A DNA stretch of 64,000 nucleotides from Bog-473 sp963843365 (GTDB lineage Bacteria; Actinomycetota; Acidimicrobiia; Acidimicrobiales; RAAP-2): NCBI GenBank assembly GCA_963843365.1, contig CAWJKG010000002.1:434001-498000 (forward strand), in the 5' to 3' direction. The translations under genes were made by a program, and so were the position numbers. The first letter of the stretch is position 1; every line of letters starts with the position of its first letter. A model generated the notes under the pieces. It saw nothing but the letters and a program-made list of their open reading frames with translations. It had not been told where the DNA came from and made no database searches. Of this stretch, positions 27,437 to 36,058 are shown one piece after another.

Positions 27437-27952
27437 GTGCCCTGTGGAAGCCGGGCGGGTCCGTTGGCTGTTGGACCCTGCGTCATCGTCGCCATCGTCC
27501 TGATTGCTTTCTTTGTTGTCAGATGGGCGTCCTCGGCCCCATTCGGCGGCGACCCGCATGGTCAGATTTTGGCGGAATTGAAGCCAGTCGTGTCCACAGT
27601 TCCGCCGGGATCGACTGAGATCAAGACGACTTACACGGATTCGACCCGGCACGGCACATGTCCCGACAGCCCATCCGGGCAATCAGGATGGTACGCGGTG
27701 CAAGTCGAGACACAGTTCGTGCCGCCGATCGGCGACGTCGCGAACACCCTCGACGCGCCCCTCGCGGATCTGGGCTGGGTCGCGCTGGCGCCGCTGCAAG
27801 GGAGGCAGATACAGAGTGTGTCCGCTACAGGTTCCGTCGCACACTGGACCAAGAGGCTGCGACACGGAATTCAGGGGGATGCATATGCGTATCCGGTTCC
27901 TCACGCCCACGCCAACGGTGGTCAGGAAATGGGAATTGTCCGCCACTGCTGA
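27437..27952 (+). CDS. Membrane-anchored extracytoplasmic protein, hypothetical
   Basis: A 171-residue frame from GTG 27437. An N-terminal hydrophobic helix (VIVAIVLIAFFVVRWASS) is followed by a region reading ILAELKPVVSTVPPGSTEI, a Cys-containing DSTRHGTCPD segment, WYAVQVETQFVPP and LGWVALAPLQG. This layout resembles small actinobacterial lipoprotein-like or membrane-anchored proteins with one domain outside the cell. There is no strong ribosome site, and the gene lies in a stretch of damaged genes, so it may itself be a remnant. Function unknown. Confidence 0.5.
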   Translation: MPCGSRAGPLAVGPCVIVAIVLIAFFVVRWASSAPFGGDPHGQILAELKPVVSTVPPGSTEIKTTYTDSTRHGTCPDSPSGQSGWYAVQVETQFVPPIGDVANTLDAPLADLGWVALAPLQGRQIQSVSATGSVAHWTKRLRHGIQGDAYAYPVPHAHANGGQEMGIVRHC

Positions 27953-28103
27953 TCCGAAGGGACATTCACTTCCGGGCTGCTAGCCCGCCGTCCCCGATCG
28001 GCCCACACGGATGGGCTCTTCATGACGGATGTATGGCTCGTAGATTGGCCGCGCCCTACCGTGCTGGTTTACTGGGATCCTGACTCATGGGTGGAGGCAC
28101 CCC

Positions 28104-28538
28104 GTGGCCGAACCCGGGCAGCACATGGTGGTCTGCCACTTCATCACTTCCGATGACGTTGAGCGGTCTGCGCGCTTTTACACCGAGGTACTTGGTGGAA
28201 CCGTGGTCTTCGGTCCGGTGCCCACCAACGTCGCACTCGCCAACAGCTTCATCGTCATCAATTCCGGCGGAGGCCCGACCGACGACAAGCCGCCTGTCAC
28301 GCTCGAGACGCCGCCCGATCCGGACCGGCTCAGCAGCTTTCTCAACATTCGCGTCCCTGATATCGCCGCCGCATACGAGGAATGGAGTGCCAGGGTGCAC
28401 AGTTCTTGACGCCACCGAAACAGCACGCATATGAGACCCCATTGCTGTATCCGGGATCCCGACGGTTACATCATTGAGGTCGGGCAAACCACCGACCCAC
28501 AGGGAGACTGGCTACCCGCCGACTGGTCATCCAAGTGA
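28104..28538 (+). CDS. VOC-family (glyoxalase-like) protein, frameshifted
   Basis: A vicinal-oxygen-chelate fold protein. The first frame (GTG 28104) reads MVVCHFITSDDVERSARFY, then NSFIVINSGGGPTDDKPPV and FLNIRVPDIAAAYEEW, then stops at 28409. One base missing from the G-run near 28396 would restore GAQFLTPPKQHAYE. A second change near 28425 restores the family C-terminus CCIRDPDGYIIEVGQTTDP, ending at the TGA 28536-28538. The whole span is a multiple of three, so the two indels compensate. Family proteins include glyoxalases, dioxygenases and resistance proteins; the substrate is unknown. Confidence 0.65.
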
Positions 28539-28604
28539 CCCTCCGTCGCCCACCACCACCCGCAGAAGACGGGAGCGGGATGGTGGCCTTGGGTCTCGTG
28601 GGAG

Positions 28605-28973
28605 GTGCTGCTCGGTTCAAGAAGCATGGTCGATCCTCATGGCATCGTGCACGACCTCGGGAGTCTGTACCCGAGAGGCCCCGGCGGCCTGATCACGCTT
28701 CCCGACGGCACCGCCGTGGCCATGGACGAACTCGGGGTCGACACGCTCTCACCACAGGGGTTCGAGACCATCGTCAGCTACCCGACCACTGCGAAGGTGA
28801 GCTATCTGGGCGTCACCGGGTTTTCTCCCAACGGCATCGCCGCCGGCCCCGATGGCACCCTCTACCTCGATACGTACTACGGCAACGGGTACGCCGACGA
28901 GTCCGCCCTGATCTCGATTGCCTCCGAAGGCAAAGGGACCGCTTCGCTGCTCTGGGAGGGAAAGCCGTCGTAG
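28605..28973 (+). pseudogene. C-terminal fragment of an NHL/SMP-30-type beta-propeller protein
   Basis: The translation contains GGLITLPDGTAVAMDELGV, then FSPNGIAAGPDGTLYLDTYY with GNGYADESALISI. These are the last blades of an NHL- or SMP-30-like six-bladed propeller. The first four or so blades, the signal peptide and any plausible start with a ribosome site are absent, so this looks like a truncated gene. The start I give is just the first available start codon. It abuts the frameshifted VOC gene, in line with gene decay across 26560-28975. Confidence 0.5.
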
Positions 28974-29051
28974 CTCGACCGGGGAGCCCGCCACGGCCAC
29001 GGCTGTCGATCGGGGCGAGCGGACGCCGGGACCCGTGGCTACGGTGAGGCC

Positions 29052-29846
29052 GTGACCGGACGACTGCTTGACAAGGTGGCCATCGTCACGGGCGGGGGTG
29101 ACGGCATCGGGCGCGGCGTCGTGCGCCGCTTCGCCCGCGAAGGGGCCCACGTCCTGGTGGCCGACATCGACGATCGGGCCGGCGAGGCCGTGACCGGTGC
29201 CTGCCACGACGAATTCGCCGCCGACGTGCGCTTCGTGCACGCGGATGCCAGTGCCAAGGACGGCGTCACGGCGATGGTGGCCGCGGCCATCGACGCCTGG
29301 GGCACCGTGGACGTACTGGTGAACAACGCCTGGGGAGGCGGCGCCCTGGGCCGCTTCGAGGCGACGACCGACGACCAAATGCAGTGGGGCCTCTCCATGG
29401 GCCTGATGGGACCGTTCTGGGGGATGCAAGCCGTCCTCCCCATCATGAAGGCGAAGCGCGACGGCGCCGTCATCAACATGTGCTCGTTGAACGGCGTCAA
29501 TGCGCACATGGGTACGACCTCGTACAACGTCGCCAAGGAGGCGCTGCGCGCGGCCAGCCGGACGGCAGCGCGGGAGTGGGCACCCTGGCAGGTCCGGGTC
29601 AACGTCATCTGTCCCGGCGCCAAGACGGCGGCCACCCGTGAAGTCTTTGCCGCGCACCCTGAGCTCGAGGCCGCGGCCGACGCCTCCAACCCGATGGGCC
29701 GCCTGGGCGACCCCGAGGAGGACATCGCCCCCGTGGCGGTCTTCCTGGCCAGCGAGGACGCTCGCTATGTGACGGGCAACACGCTGTTCGTCGACGGCGG
29801 CGGCCACATCAACGGCGTGGCCTGGGCGCCCGATCTGGGCGACTGA
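29052..29846 (+). CDS. Short-chain dehydrogenase/reductase
   Basis: A 264-residue classical SDR. The cofactor loop is VAIVTGGGDGIGRGVV (TGxxxGxG); VLVADIDDRAG suggests NAD preference from the Asp ending strand 2; the NAG-like motif reads VLVNNAWGGG. The catalytic Ser lies in INMCSLNGV, Tyr and Lys in TSYNVAKEAL, and the C-terminal GNTLFVDGGG is typical. It starts at a GTG and is the first gene of a plus-strand run SDR-SDR-VOC with short spacing. The substrate is probably a hydroxyacyl or alcohol intermediate, which cannot be specified. Confidence 0.9.
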   Translation: MTGRLLDKVAIVTGGGDGIGRGVVRRFAREGAHVLVADIDDRAGEAVTGACHDEFAADVRFVHADASAKDGVTAMVAAAIDAWGTVDVLVNNAWGGGALGRFEATTDDQMQWGLSMGLMGPFWGMQAVLPIMKAKRDGAVINMCSLNGVNAHMGTTSYNVAKEALRAASRTAAREWAPWQVRVNVICPGAKTAATREVFAAHPELEAAADASNPMGRLGDPEEDIAPVAVFLASEDARYVTGNTLFVDGGGHINGVAWAPDLGD

Positions 29847-29869
29847 GCAACCGAGCAACCGAGCACGCC

Positions 29870-30667
29870 ATGACCACCCTGGACGGCCTCGTTGCCATCG
29901 TCGCCGGCGCCGGGCCAGGCATCGGCCGGGCCAGCGCCACCGCACTGCGGCGGCATGGTGCCGACGTCGTCGTGGCGGCCCGCGACACCACGCGGCTCGA
30001 GGCACTGGCGGACGACATCGCCGCCGCTCCCGGCCGACCGGGCGCCCAGGTCGTCCCCATGACCTTCGATCTGGCCGATCTGTCGTCCTGCCGGACCCTG
30101 ATCGACCGGACGATGTCCCGGTTCGGGCGGCTCGACATTTTGGTGAACGTGGCCACCGCCGGTGGCGAGTACACACCGATGGACGAGGGCGGGTGGGACT
30201 CGTGGCGCCTGGCCTTCGAGGTCAACGTCATCGGAACGCTCGAGCTGAGCCGCCTGGCGGCGCGGGCCATGCGTGCGAGCGAGAGCGACGTCGACGACGG
30301 CTCCATCATTCAGATCGGCACCATCGGCACCCGCAACGTTCCGGCGGGGCGGGCCCGCTACGCCGCCACGAAGAGCGCCATGGTCACCGCCTCCCTCACC
30401 ATGGCCAAGGAGCTCGGCTCGTCGGGGGTGCGCGTCAACGTGGTGACACCGGGCTTCACCACCGGAGCCCCGCTCACCGCCATGATCGACGCCATCGCCG
30501 CCCGCACCGGGGAGAGCGCCGCCGACGTGTCCGCCCGCATGGCCGCCGGCGCATCGTTGCGGCGCCACGTCGACCCGGAGGACGTCGCCGAAGCCGTGGT
30601 GTTCCTGGCCGGGCCGGGCGCGCGCAACATCACCGGGATCGAGCTGCCCGTGACCGCCGGACGATGA
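29870..30667 (+). CDS. Short-chain dehydrogenase/reductase, Thr in place of catalytic Ser
   Basis: A 265-residue SDR with cofactor loop AIVAGAGPGIGRASATALRR and VVVAARDTTRLEAL on strand 2 (Arg, pointing to NADP). Tyr and Lys are in ARYAATKSAM. Thirteen residues before that Tyr, where the catalytic Ser normally sits, the sequence reads IQIGTIGT, so a Thr takes that place; this may still work or mark altered chemistry. NAG is replaced by VNVATAGG. It lies 23 bases after the first SDR and overlaps the VOC start by ATGA, indicating one operon. Confidence 0.87.
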   Translation: MTTLDGLVAIVAGAGPGIGRASATALRRHGADVVVAARDTTRLEALADDIAAAPGRPGAQVVPMTFDLADLSSCRTLIDRTMSRFGRLDILVNVATAGGEYTPMDEGGWDSWRLAFEVNVIGTLELSRLAARAMRASESDVDDGSIIQIGTIGTRNVPAGRARYAATKSAMVTASLTMAKELGSSGVRVNVVTPGFTTGAPLTAMIDAIAARTGESAADVSARMAAGASLRRHVDPEDVAEAVVFLAGPGARNITGIELPVTAGR

Positions 30668-31554
30668 CGGCCCGCCGGCGCCACCACGTCCGCTGGATGT
30701 TCCACTCCACCGCCATGGTGGCCGACTACGACCTCGCCGTGCGGAACCTGGGCACCCTGGTCGGGCTCACCGTCCTGGAGTACAGCGAGTCGACCGAACC
30801 GGGCATCGGGCGCCGCGGCGGCATGGCCTGGGCCGGGGACAACAGCATCGAGATCGGTCAGCCCATCGGTGAGGGCGGGGCGGCGCAGTTCGTGACGCGG
30901 CACGGGGGCGGCATGCACTCCCTCGCCCTGCAGGTGGAGGACCTCGAGGCCACGATGGCGCACCTGCAGGAGCAGGAGGTCCACATCGCCGCTCGACCCC
31001 GCCCCGAGATGTGTTTCAGCGACCCGCGCGATACCGGCGGCGTGTTCTTCCAGTGGAGCACCTTCGAGTTGGACGTCGATCCCCGCTTCGGTGCTCCCCG
31101 GCCTGACCCGCCCCCGGCCGGCCGCGTTCTGGCGCCAGCGACGCACCATGCCTTCGTGGGCGCCCTGGTCGACGACCCGCTCGCCTGGGCCGCCACCTTC
31201 GCCACCCTGCTCGGGACGAGCGTCACCTTCGCGGACGCCGCGGCCGCGCCCGGCCGTCCCATGGCGGGGGTCTCGCTGGGCGACTGCACCCTCGCTCTCT
31301 ACCCGCTGCCCGGACCCGACGCTCCCGCATTGTGGGGCCGCCCCTACGAGCGACCCCGCACCCACCTGCTGGCGTTGCGCGTCGACGACCTCGAGGGCGC
31401 CGCCGACGCCGTGACCCGGGCCGGTGTTGCCGCCGTCCGGAGGGAAGACGACCTCGTCGTGCTCGACCCGGCCGCCACCGGAGGGGTGCAGGTGGCGCTC
31501 ACCGGCTCACTGCTCCCCGGCGATCCCCGTCGTCAGTCCACGTCGACCCGCTGA
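30664..31554 (+). CDS. VOC-family protein, two-domain dioxygenase-like
   Basis: A 296-residue protein with two vicinal-oxygen-chelate modules. The first starts RWMFHSTAMVADYDLAVR and includes GGGMHSLALQVEDLEATMA; the second includes HHAFVGALVDDPLAWAATFA and RTHLLALRVDDLEGAADAV. Two-module VOC proteins include extradiol dioxygenases and hydroxyphenylpyruvate-dioxygenase relatives. His ligands are visible (HSTA, HSLA, HHAF, THLL), but the Glu ligands are not certain. It is co-transcribed with the two SDR genes. The last codons and stop lie inside a 46-base copy of the ileS 3' end, so the native C-terminus may have been replaced. Confidence 0.8.
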   Translation: MTARRRHHVRWMFHSTAMVADYDLAVRNLGTLVGLTVLEYSESTEPGIGRRGGMAWAGDNSIEIGQPIGEGGAAQFVTRHGGGMHSLALQVEDLEATMAHLQEQEVHIAARPRPEMCFSDPRDTGGVFFQWSTFELDVDPRFGAPRPDPPPAGRVLAPATHHAFVGALVDDPLAWAATFATLLGTSVTFADAAAAPGRPMAGVSLGDCTLALYPLPGPDAPALWGRPYERPRTHLLALRVDDLEGAADAVTRAGVAAVRREDDLVVLDPAATGGVQVALTGSLLPGDPRRQSTSTR

Positions 31555-31576
31555 ATCCAGAACCGGGCCGGCGGCG
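31531..31576. repeat. Second copy of the ileS 3' end (direct repeat, copy 1)
   Basis: This 46-base stretch matches 32789-32834, the real ileS 3' end, at 41 of 46 positions and in the same orientation; the first 31 bases differ at one position. Read on the minus strand in the ileS frame it encodes PPARFWIQRVDVD then TGA, against SPVRVWIQRVDAD then TGA in ileS. The SGNH gene lies between the two copies. Confidence 0.8.
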
Positions 31577-31652
31577 GCGCCGTGCCTTCTCCGCCCCGGT
31601 GCCGTGACATCCCGAATCGGCCAGGACACGCCGACAAGGTGTCGGCGTCGTA

Positions 31653-32540
31653 CTAGAGGTTCTCACGGATTATGGAGAGAACTCCTCGCTGGAGCGCCTT
31701 TCCGCACTCGGTGTGCACGTAGTTCGTGTAGTAGAGGTGCACCCCATCACTGGTGCGGCATACGCCGCCACCCACGTTCGTCTGAAAGTGGCCAGTGGGA
31801 GTGATGTAAGGCGAGATGTCGATGAAATGCGTCGAAGGCGAAGACCGGGCGGCCGACCGGATAAGCCGATTGACCTCAACGTGATTGGCTGTCGACGCGG
31901 CCGGTCTTGGCTGTCCGTTCGGCAAGATTGGCGGCCGCATCCATGGAACAGACAAAAAATAGATTGGGGCCGCCGACACAGTTCTGAGTTTCCGGATAAG
32001 GCCCCGAATACCGCTTTCCACTCGCGCGTCGTATCGGGGCTGAGAGAGGTCTGACTCTTTGCCCTTGATCACGTGCGGGAAGGAGTCCCACCAGCCCATT
32101 TCGACGACGATGGCTTGAGGCCCGAAGCTACGCACGTCGGATACCCAGATCGTTGCTTCGCTCTCACATTGAGAACCCAGAGCAAAAGAACCAGAGCGGG
32201 GTGTGATCCTCACGTCGTATCCGGTAACGAATCCACACCCGTTGATTGCGGCGTTCTCGATGAGCGTCCCCCAGTCCTCTTGATCGAGAGACAACTGAAT
32301 TCCCATGGTCAAGGCGACCGAATCACCCAGGACGAGCACACGCTTGGGAGGGCACGTGGCGAAGCTGCCATAAGCGACGAACCCAGGGATCGGCAGGCGA
32401 ACCTCACACGACGGGTCGCTCCCCTTCCATGGAAAGGCCGGCGTCTGCGCAGCGCCGGACGGTGTGCCGGTACCGATGATCCCGCCGGCCCATAGGGCGA
32501 TCACAGAGGCGGAGGCAGCGACCCAGCGAGGGAAATGCAT
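31653..32540 (-). CDS. Secreted SGNH-hydrolase-domain protein
   Basis: A 295-residue protein with an N-terminal signal peptide (MHFPRWVAASASVIALWAGG, cleavage after about residue 30). The SGNH domain shows KRVLVLGDSVALTMG (nucleophilic Ser in GDS), an Asn/Gly region GCGFVTGYDV, VVEMGWWDSFP and a C-terminal SDGVHLYYTNYVH (Asp/His). It resembles the SGNH part of acyltransferase-3 proteins such as the one at 24448. It likely removes or adds acyl groups on extracellular glycans. It is AT-richer than its neighbours and flanked by copies of the ileS 3' end. The ATG at 32538-32540 was chosen because it gives the signal peptide. Confidence 0.82.
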   Translation of the reverse strand: MHFPRWVAASASVIALWAGGIIGTGTPSGAAQTPAFPWKGSDPSCEVRLPIPGFVAYGSFATCPPKRVLVLGDSVALTMGIQLSLDQEDWGTLIENAAINGCGFVTGYDVRITPRSGSFALGSQCESEATIWVSDVRSFGPQAIVVEMGWWDSFPHVIKGKESDLSQPRYDARVESGIRGLIRKLRTVSAAPIYFLSVPWMRPPILPNGQPRPAASTANHVEVNRLIRSAARSSPSTHFIDISPYITPTGHFQTNVGGGVCRTSDGVHLYYTNYVHTECGKALQRGVLSIIRENL

Positions 32541-32788
32541 CGGAGCAGTATCGTCGTACAGGCGCCAGGACTGTCGCCGGGGGGGATCCTTACGAACCTC
32601 CGGCCCTGATCGTCTCAATCGGGTCGAGGCTTCTCGTCGCTTCCGGGGGCCATGAGCTGGGACGCGGCGAACCGGCGAAGGTCAGACGGAGTGGCCTGAG
32701 AGCCTTGATTCGTTTCCAGGCCATCGCCGTCGAGTAGTCGGGAGAGAAACACGTTGAGAAACGGATACCAGCGGTGGCACCCGCGTCC

Positions 32789-32834
32789 CGTCAGTCCGCG
32801 TCGACCCGCTGAATCCAGACCCGCACCGGCGACG
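32789..32834. repeat. Native ileS 3' end, partner of the repeat at 31531 (copy 2)
   Basis: This copy contains the last codons and TGA stop of ileS on the minus strand. With copy 1 it brackets about 1.2 kb holding only the SGNH gene. Such an arrangement arises when DNA inserts at the 3' end of a gene and supplies a replacement end. Confidence 0.8.
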
Positions 32835-35800
32835 CGAGCAACTCGTCGTCAAGCTCCAACACGGTGCCCTCGCCCAGACCGGGACCGGGCACGATCTCGA
32901 CCGCCAGCACCTCACGGCCAATGAAGTCGAAGAAGTCGGCGAGGGCGTCGAGGCCGACCTGGTACAGGCGGATGCGGTCGGACACCTCCAGGCCGCTCGC
33001 CTTGCGCAGGTCCTGCACGAGCCGCACGACGTCGCGGGACAGCCCACGCCTGCGCAGCCCCTCGTCGAGATGCAGGTCCAGCGCCACCACCTCACCGCCC
33101 TCCCGGCCCACGGCGAAGCCCTGCTGCCCCCGGACACGCGACTGCACGTCCTCGGGTGACAGCTCGACGTCCTGGCCCCCGATCACAATGGTGATGGACT
33201 GGCCGTCCTCGAGCGCGGCGGTCACGGCTGCACCGTCGAGGGCCTTGAGCGCCGGCTCGACCTCGCGCACGAGATCCTTCAACCGGGAGCCGAGCGTCTT
33301 GAAGTTCGGCTTGAGCTCGAACTGGATGACCTCGCTGAGCTCGTCCGCCGTGTCGACCTCGTCGACGTTCAGCTCGTCCGCCACAATGTCCCGCAGGATC
33401 TCGGGCGAGCCCGCCGGCAGGAAGACCAGCGCCCGCTTCAGTGGTTGGCGCACCTTGACCGACGCCTCGCCCCGGGCGGCACGCCCCAGGGACGTCAAGC
33501 GGCGGGCCAGCGCCATCTGCGCCTCCAGGTCCGGATCGACGATCGACGCGTCGGCCACGGGCCAGTCGGCCAGGTGGACCGACTCGTCCTCGCTGGCGCC
33601 CGTCAGCTGCCGCCACATGGCGTCCGAGACGAACGGGCACAACGGCGCCAGCAACAACGAGAGTGTCGTCAAGACCTCGTGCAGGGTCGCCTGCGCGGCC
33701 AGGGTGTCCCCGGCCGGCGCGTCGGGGTCGGTGCGCCAGAAGCGCCGGCGGCTGCGCCGCACGTACCAGTTGGAGAGGTCGTCGACCAGGTCTCCCAGCG
33801 CGGTCGCGGCGGCCAGGGGCTCGTACGTCGCCAGCGCGTCGGTCGCCGTCGCCGTGGTGCTGGCCAGCCGCGACAGGATCCAGCGGTCGAGCGGCCCCCG
33901 CTCCGCCAGCGCGGGGACCCCCGCATCCGCCGGGTCGAATTCGTTCAGCGACGCGTACGTCGTGAAGAAGCTGAACGTGTTCCACAGCGTGAGCAGCATG
34001 TCGCGCATTGCCGTGTCGATCGCCGCCAGCGTCGCCCGCGTCGGTGTCCAGGGCGACCCCTGCGAGAACATCCACCAGCGCATGGCGTCGGCACCGCGCG
34101 TGTCGAGGATCGACCAGGGGTCGATGATGTTGCCGAGCGACTTGGACATCTTGCGGCCGTCCGCGTCCACAATGTGCCCGAGGCACACCACGTGGCGGTA
34201 CGGGCTCTCGCCGAAGACAAGCGTGTTGATGGCCAGCAGCGAGTAGAACCAGCCGCGCGTCTGGTCGATCGCCTCGGAGATGAAGTCGGCCGGAAAGGTG
34301 AAGGCCTCGGCCGAGCCCGGCACGTGGGGATACCCCACCTGGGCCGCCGGCATGGAGCCCGAGTCGAACCAGGCGTCGATGACCGGCTCGACCCGCCGGC
34401 ACACCGCCAGCTCGTCGACCTCGTCGACCGCGCCGACGTCGGCTGCGCACGTCCCGCACGGGAACGTCACCTCGTCAATGGTCGGCCGGTGCGGATCGAT
34501 GCCGGTCACGTCCCGCCCGCACAGCTCCGACAACTCGCGCAGTGAGCCCACGCAGCGCACGTGCCCGCGCCCGCAGCGCCAGATCGGCAGCGGCGTCCCC
34601 CAGAAGCGGTCACGCGACAGCGCCCAGTCGACGTTGTTCTCGAGCCATTCGCCGAAGCGCCCGTCGCGGATGTATGCCGGGTGCCAGTCCACCGTCTGGT
34701 TCGCCGCCAGCAGGTCGTCCTTGCGGGTCGAGGTGGCGATGTACCAGCTCGGCTTCCCCCAGTAGATCAGCGGCGTCCGGCAGCGCCAGCAGTGCGGGTA
34801 CGAGTGCACGTAGGGGAAGCGGCGCAGGAGCAGACCGGCCGACTCCAGCCGGTCGTTGATGTCGTGGTTCGCTTCCCGCACGTCGCGCCCGGCCAGCCAG
34901 GCCACGGCGTCGGTGAAGCGTCCGTCCGGCCCGACCGGGTTCAGCGACGGCAGGCCGTTCTCCCGGCCGATCTGGCGGTCGACTTCACCGAAGGCCGGCG
35001 CCAGGTGCACGAGGCCCGTGCCTTCCTCGGTCGTCACGTAGGCGGCCGGCACCACCCGCCAGCCGTCGGCGCCGTGCGGCACGTCGACGTCGTCGAACGG
35101 CCGCTCGTAGCGCAACCCGACCAGCGCCGACCCCGGCACACGCGCCGTCACGCGCGCTGAGGCTCCCTCGCCCATGACCGCGTCGACCAGCTCGTCGGCC
35201 ATCACGACCCCGTCGACGACGGCGTAGACCAGCTCGGGGTTGGCCGCCACGCCGGTGTTGGAGAGCAGTGTCCACGGGGTGGTGGTCCACACGCCCAGCC
35301 ACTCCGCCTCCGGCCCCAGGCCGGCGGCCGCCGCCGCGTCGCGGTCGACCAGCCGGAAGCGCACGTAGGCCGACTCGTCCTCCTCGTCGCGGTAGACGTC
35401 GGGCTGGCCCAGCTCGTGGCTCGACAGCGCGGTGCCGCATCGGGGGCAATAGGGCACGACCTTGAGGTCCTCGTAGAGCAGGCCCTGGTCGAAGAGCTGC
35501 TGCAGGTGCCACCAGACCGACTCGATGTACGTCGGGTCCAACGTCCAGTACGCCGCGTCCATGTCGACCCAGTAGCCGATGCGGGTCGTCAGGCGGGCGA
35601 ACTCGTCGACGTAGGAGTAGACGGATTCACGGCACAGCCGGGTGAACTCGGCGATGCCGACCTGCGTCTCGATCTGCTCTTTCCCCGTGATGCCGAGCCT
35701 CTTCTCCACCTCGACCTCGACCGGCAGCCCGTGCGTGTCCCACCCGGCCCGCCGGGCCACATAGGCACCGGCCATGGTGCGGAAGCGGCAGAAGAGGTCC

Positions 35801-35994
35801 TTGTAGACCCGGGCCCAGACGTGGTGCAGGCCGGGCATGCCGTTGGCGGTGGGCGGCCCCTCGAAGAAGACCCACGGCTCTGCCCCCTTGCGCTGCTCGA
35901 CGGAGCGCTCGAAGACGTGCTCGGCCGCCCAGCGGGCCAATTCGGCCTGCTCCAAGGCGACGAAGTCGATGTCAGGGGGGACGGGTGTGAACAC
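32791..35994 (-). CDS. ileS: Isoleucyl-tRNA synthetase
   Basis: A class I aminoacyl-tRNA synthetase of about 1067 residues. The HIGH-type motif appears as NGMPGLHHVWARVYKD; the KMSKS motif is DGRKMSKSLGN; the editing domain includes WTTTPWTLLSNTGVAA. The length and HHVxAR form fit the longer 'type 2' (eukaryote-like) IleRS often linked with mupirocin tolerance; that inference is from sequence type only. I chose the GTG at 35992-35994 (VFTPVPPDIDFVALEQ), which matches family N-termini; a GTG at 36039 would add 15 residues. It is divergent from the GNAT gene, and no T-box leader fits in the gap. Confidence 0.95.
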   Translation of the reverse strand: MFTPVPPDIDFVALEQAELARWAAEHVFERSVEQRKGAEPWVFFEGPPTANGMPGLHHVWARVYKDLFCRFRTMAGAYVARRAGWDTHGLPVEVEVEKRLGITGKEQIETQVGIAEFTRLCRESVYSYVDEFARLTTRIGYWVDMDAAYWTLDPTYIESVWWHLQQLFDQGLLYEDLKVVPYCPRCGTALSSHELGQPDVYRDEEDESAYVRFRLVDRDAAAAAGLGPEAEWLGVWTTTPWTLLSNTGVAANPELVYAVVDGVVMADELVDAVMGEGASARVTARVPGSALVGLRYERPFDDVDVPHGADGWRVVPAAYVTTEEGTGLVHLAPAFGEVDRQIGRENGLPSLNPVGPDGRFTDAVAWLAGRDVREANHDINDRLESAGLLLRRFPYVHSYPHCWRCRTPLIYWGKPSWYIATSTRKDDLLAANQTVDWHPAYIRDGRFGEWLENNVDWALSRDRFWGTPLPIWRCGRGHVRCVGSLRELSELCGRDVTGIDPHRPTIDEVTFPCGTCAADVGAVDEVDELAVCRRVEPVIDAWFDSGSMPAAQVGYPHVPGSAEAFTFPADFISEAIDQTRGWFYSLLAINTLVFGESPYRHVVCLGHIVDADGRKMSKSLGNIIDPWSILDTRGADAMRWWMFSQGSPWTPTRATLAAIDTAMRDMLLTLWNTFSFFTTYASLNEFDPADAGVPALAERGPLDRWILSRLASTTATATDALATYEPLAAATALGDLVDDLSNWYVRRSRRRFWRTDPDAPAGDTLAAQATLHEVLTTLSLLLAPLCPFVSDAMWRQLTGASEDESVHLADWPVADASIVDPDLEAQMALARRLTSLGRAARGEASVKVRQPLKRALVFLPAGSPEILRDIVADELNVDEVDTADELSEVIQFELKPNFKTLGSRLKDLVREVEPALKALDGAAVTAALEDGQSITIVIGGQDVELSPEDVQSRVRGQQGFAVGREGGEVVALDLHLDEGLRRRGLSRDVVRLVQDLRKASGLEVSDRIRLYQVGLDALADFFDFIGREVLAVEIVPGPGLGEGTVLELDDELLASPVRVWIQRVDAD

Positions 35995-36058
35995 GGGAAG
36001 CGGCAGCCTATGTGCGGCGGGAACAGGCGCCCCGGCCACGTCGGAAAGGATAGAGGGT

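Noticed and set aside
35995..36058. T-box leader for ileS
   Set aside because: The gap between the divergent ileS and GNAT starts is far too short for a T-box and shows no specifier or antiterminator pattern.
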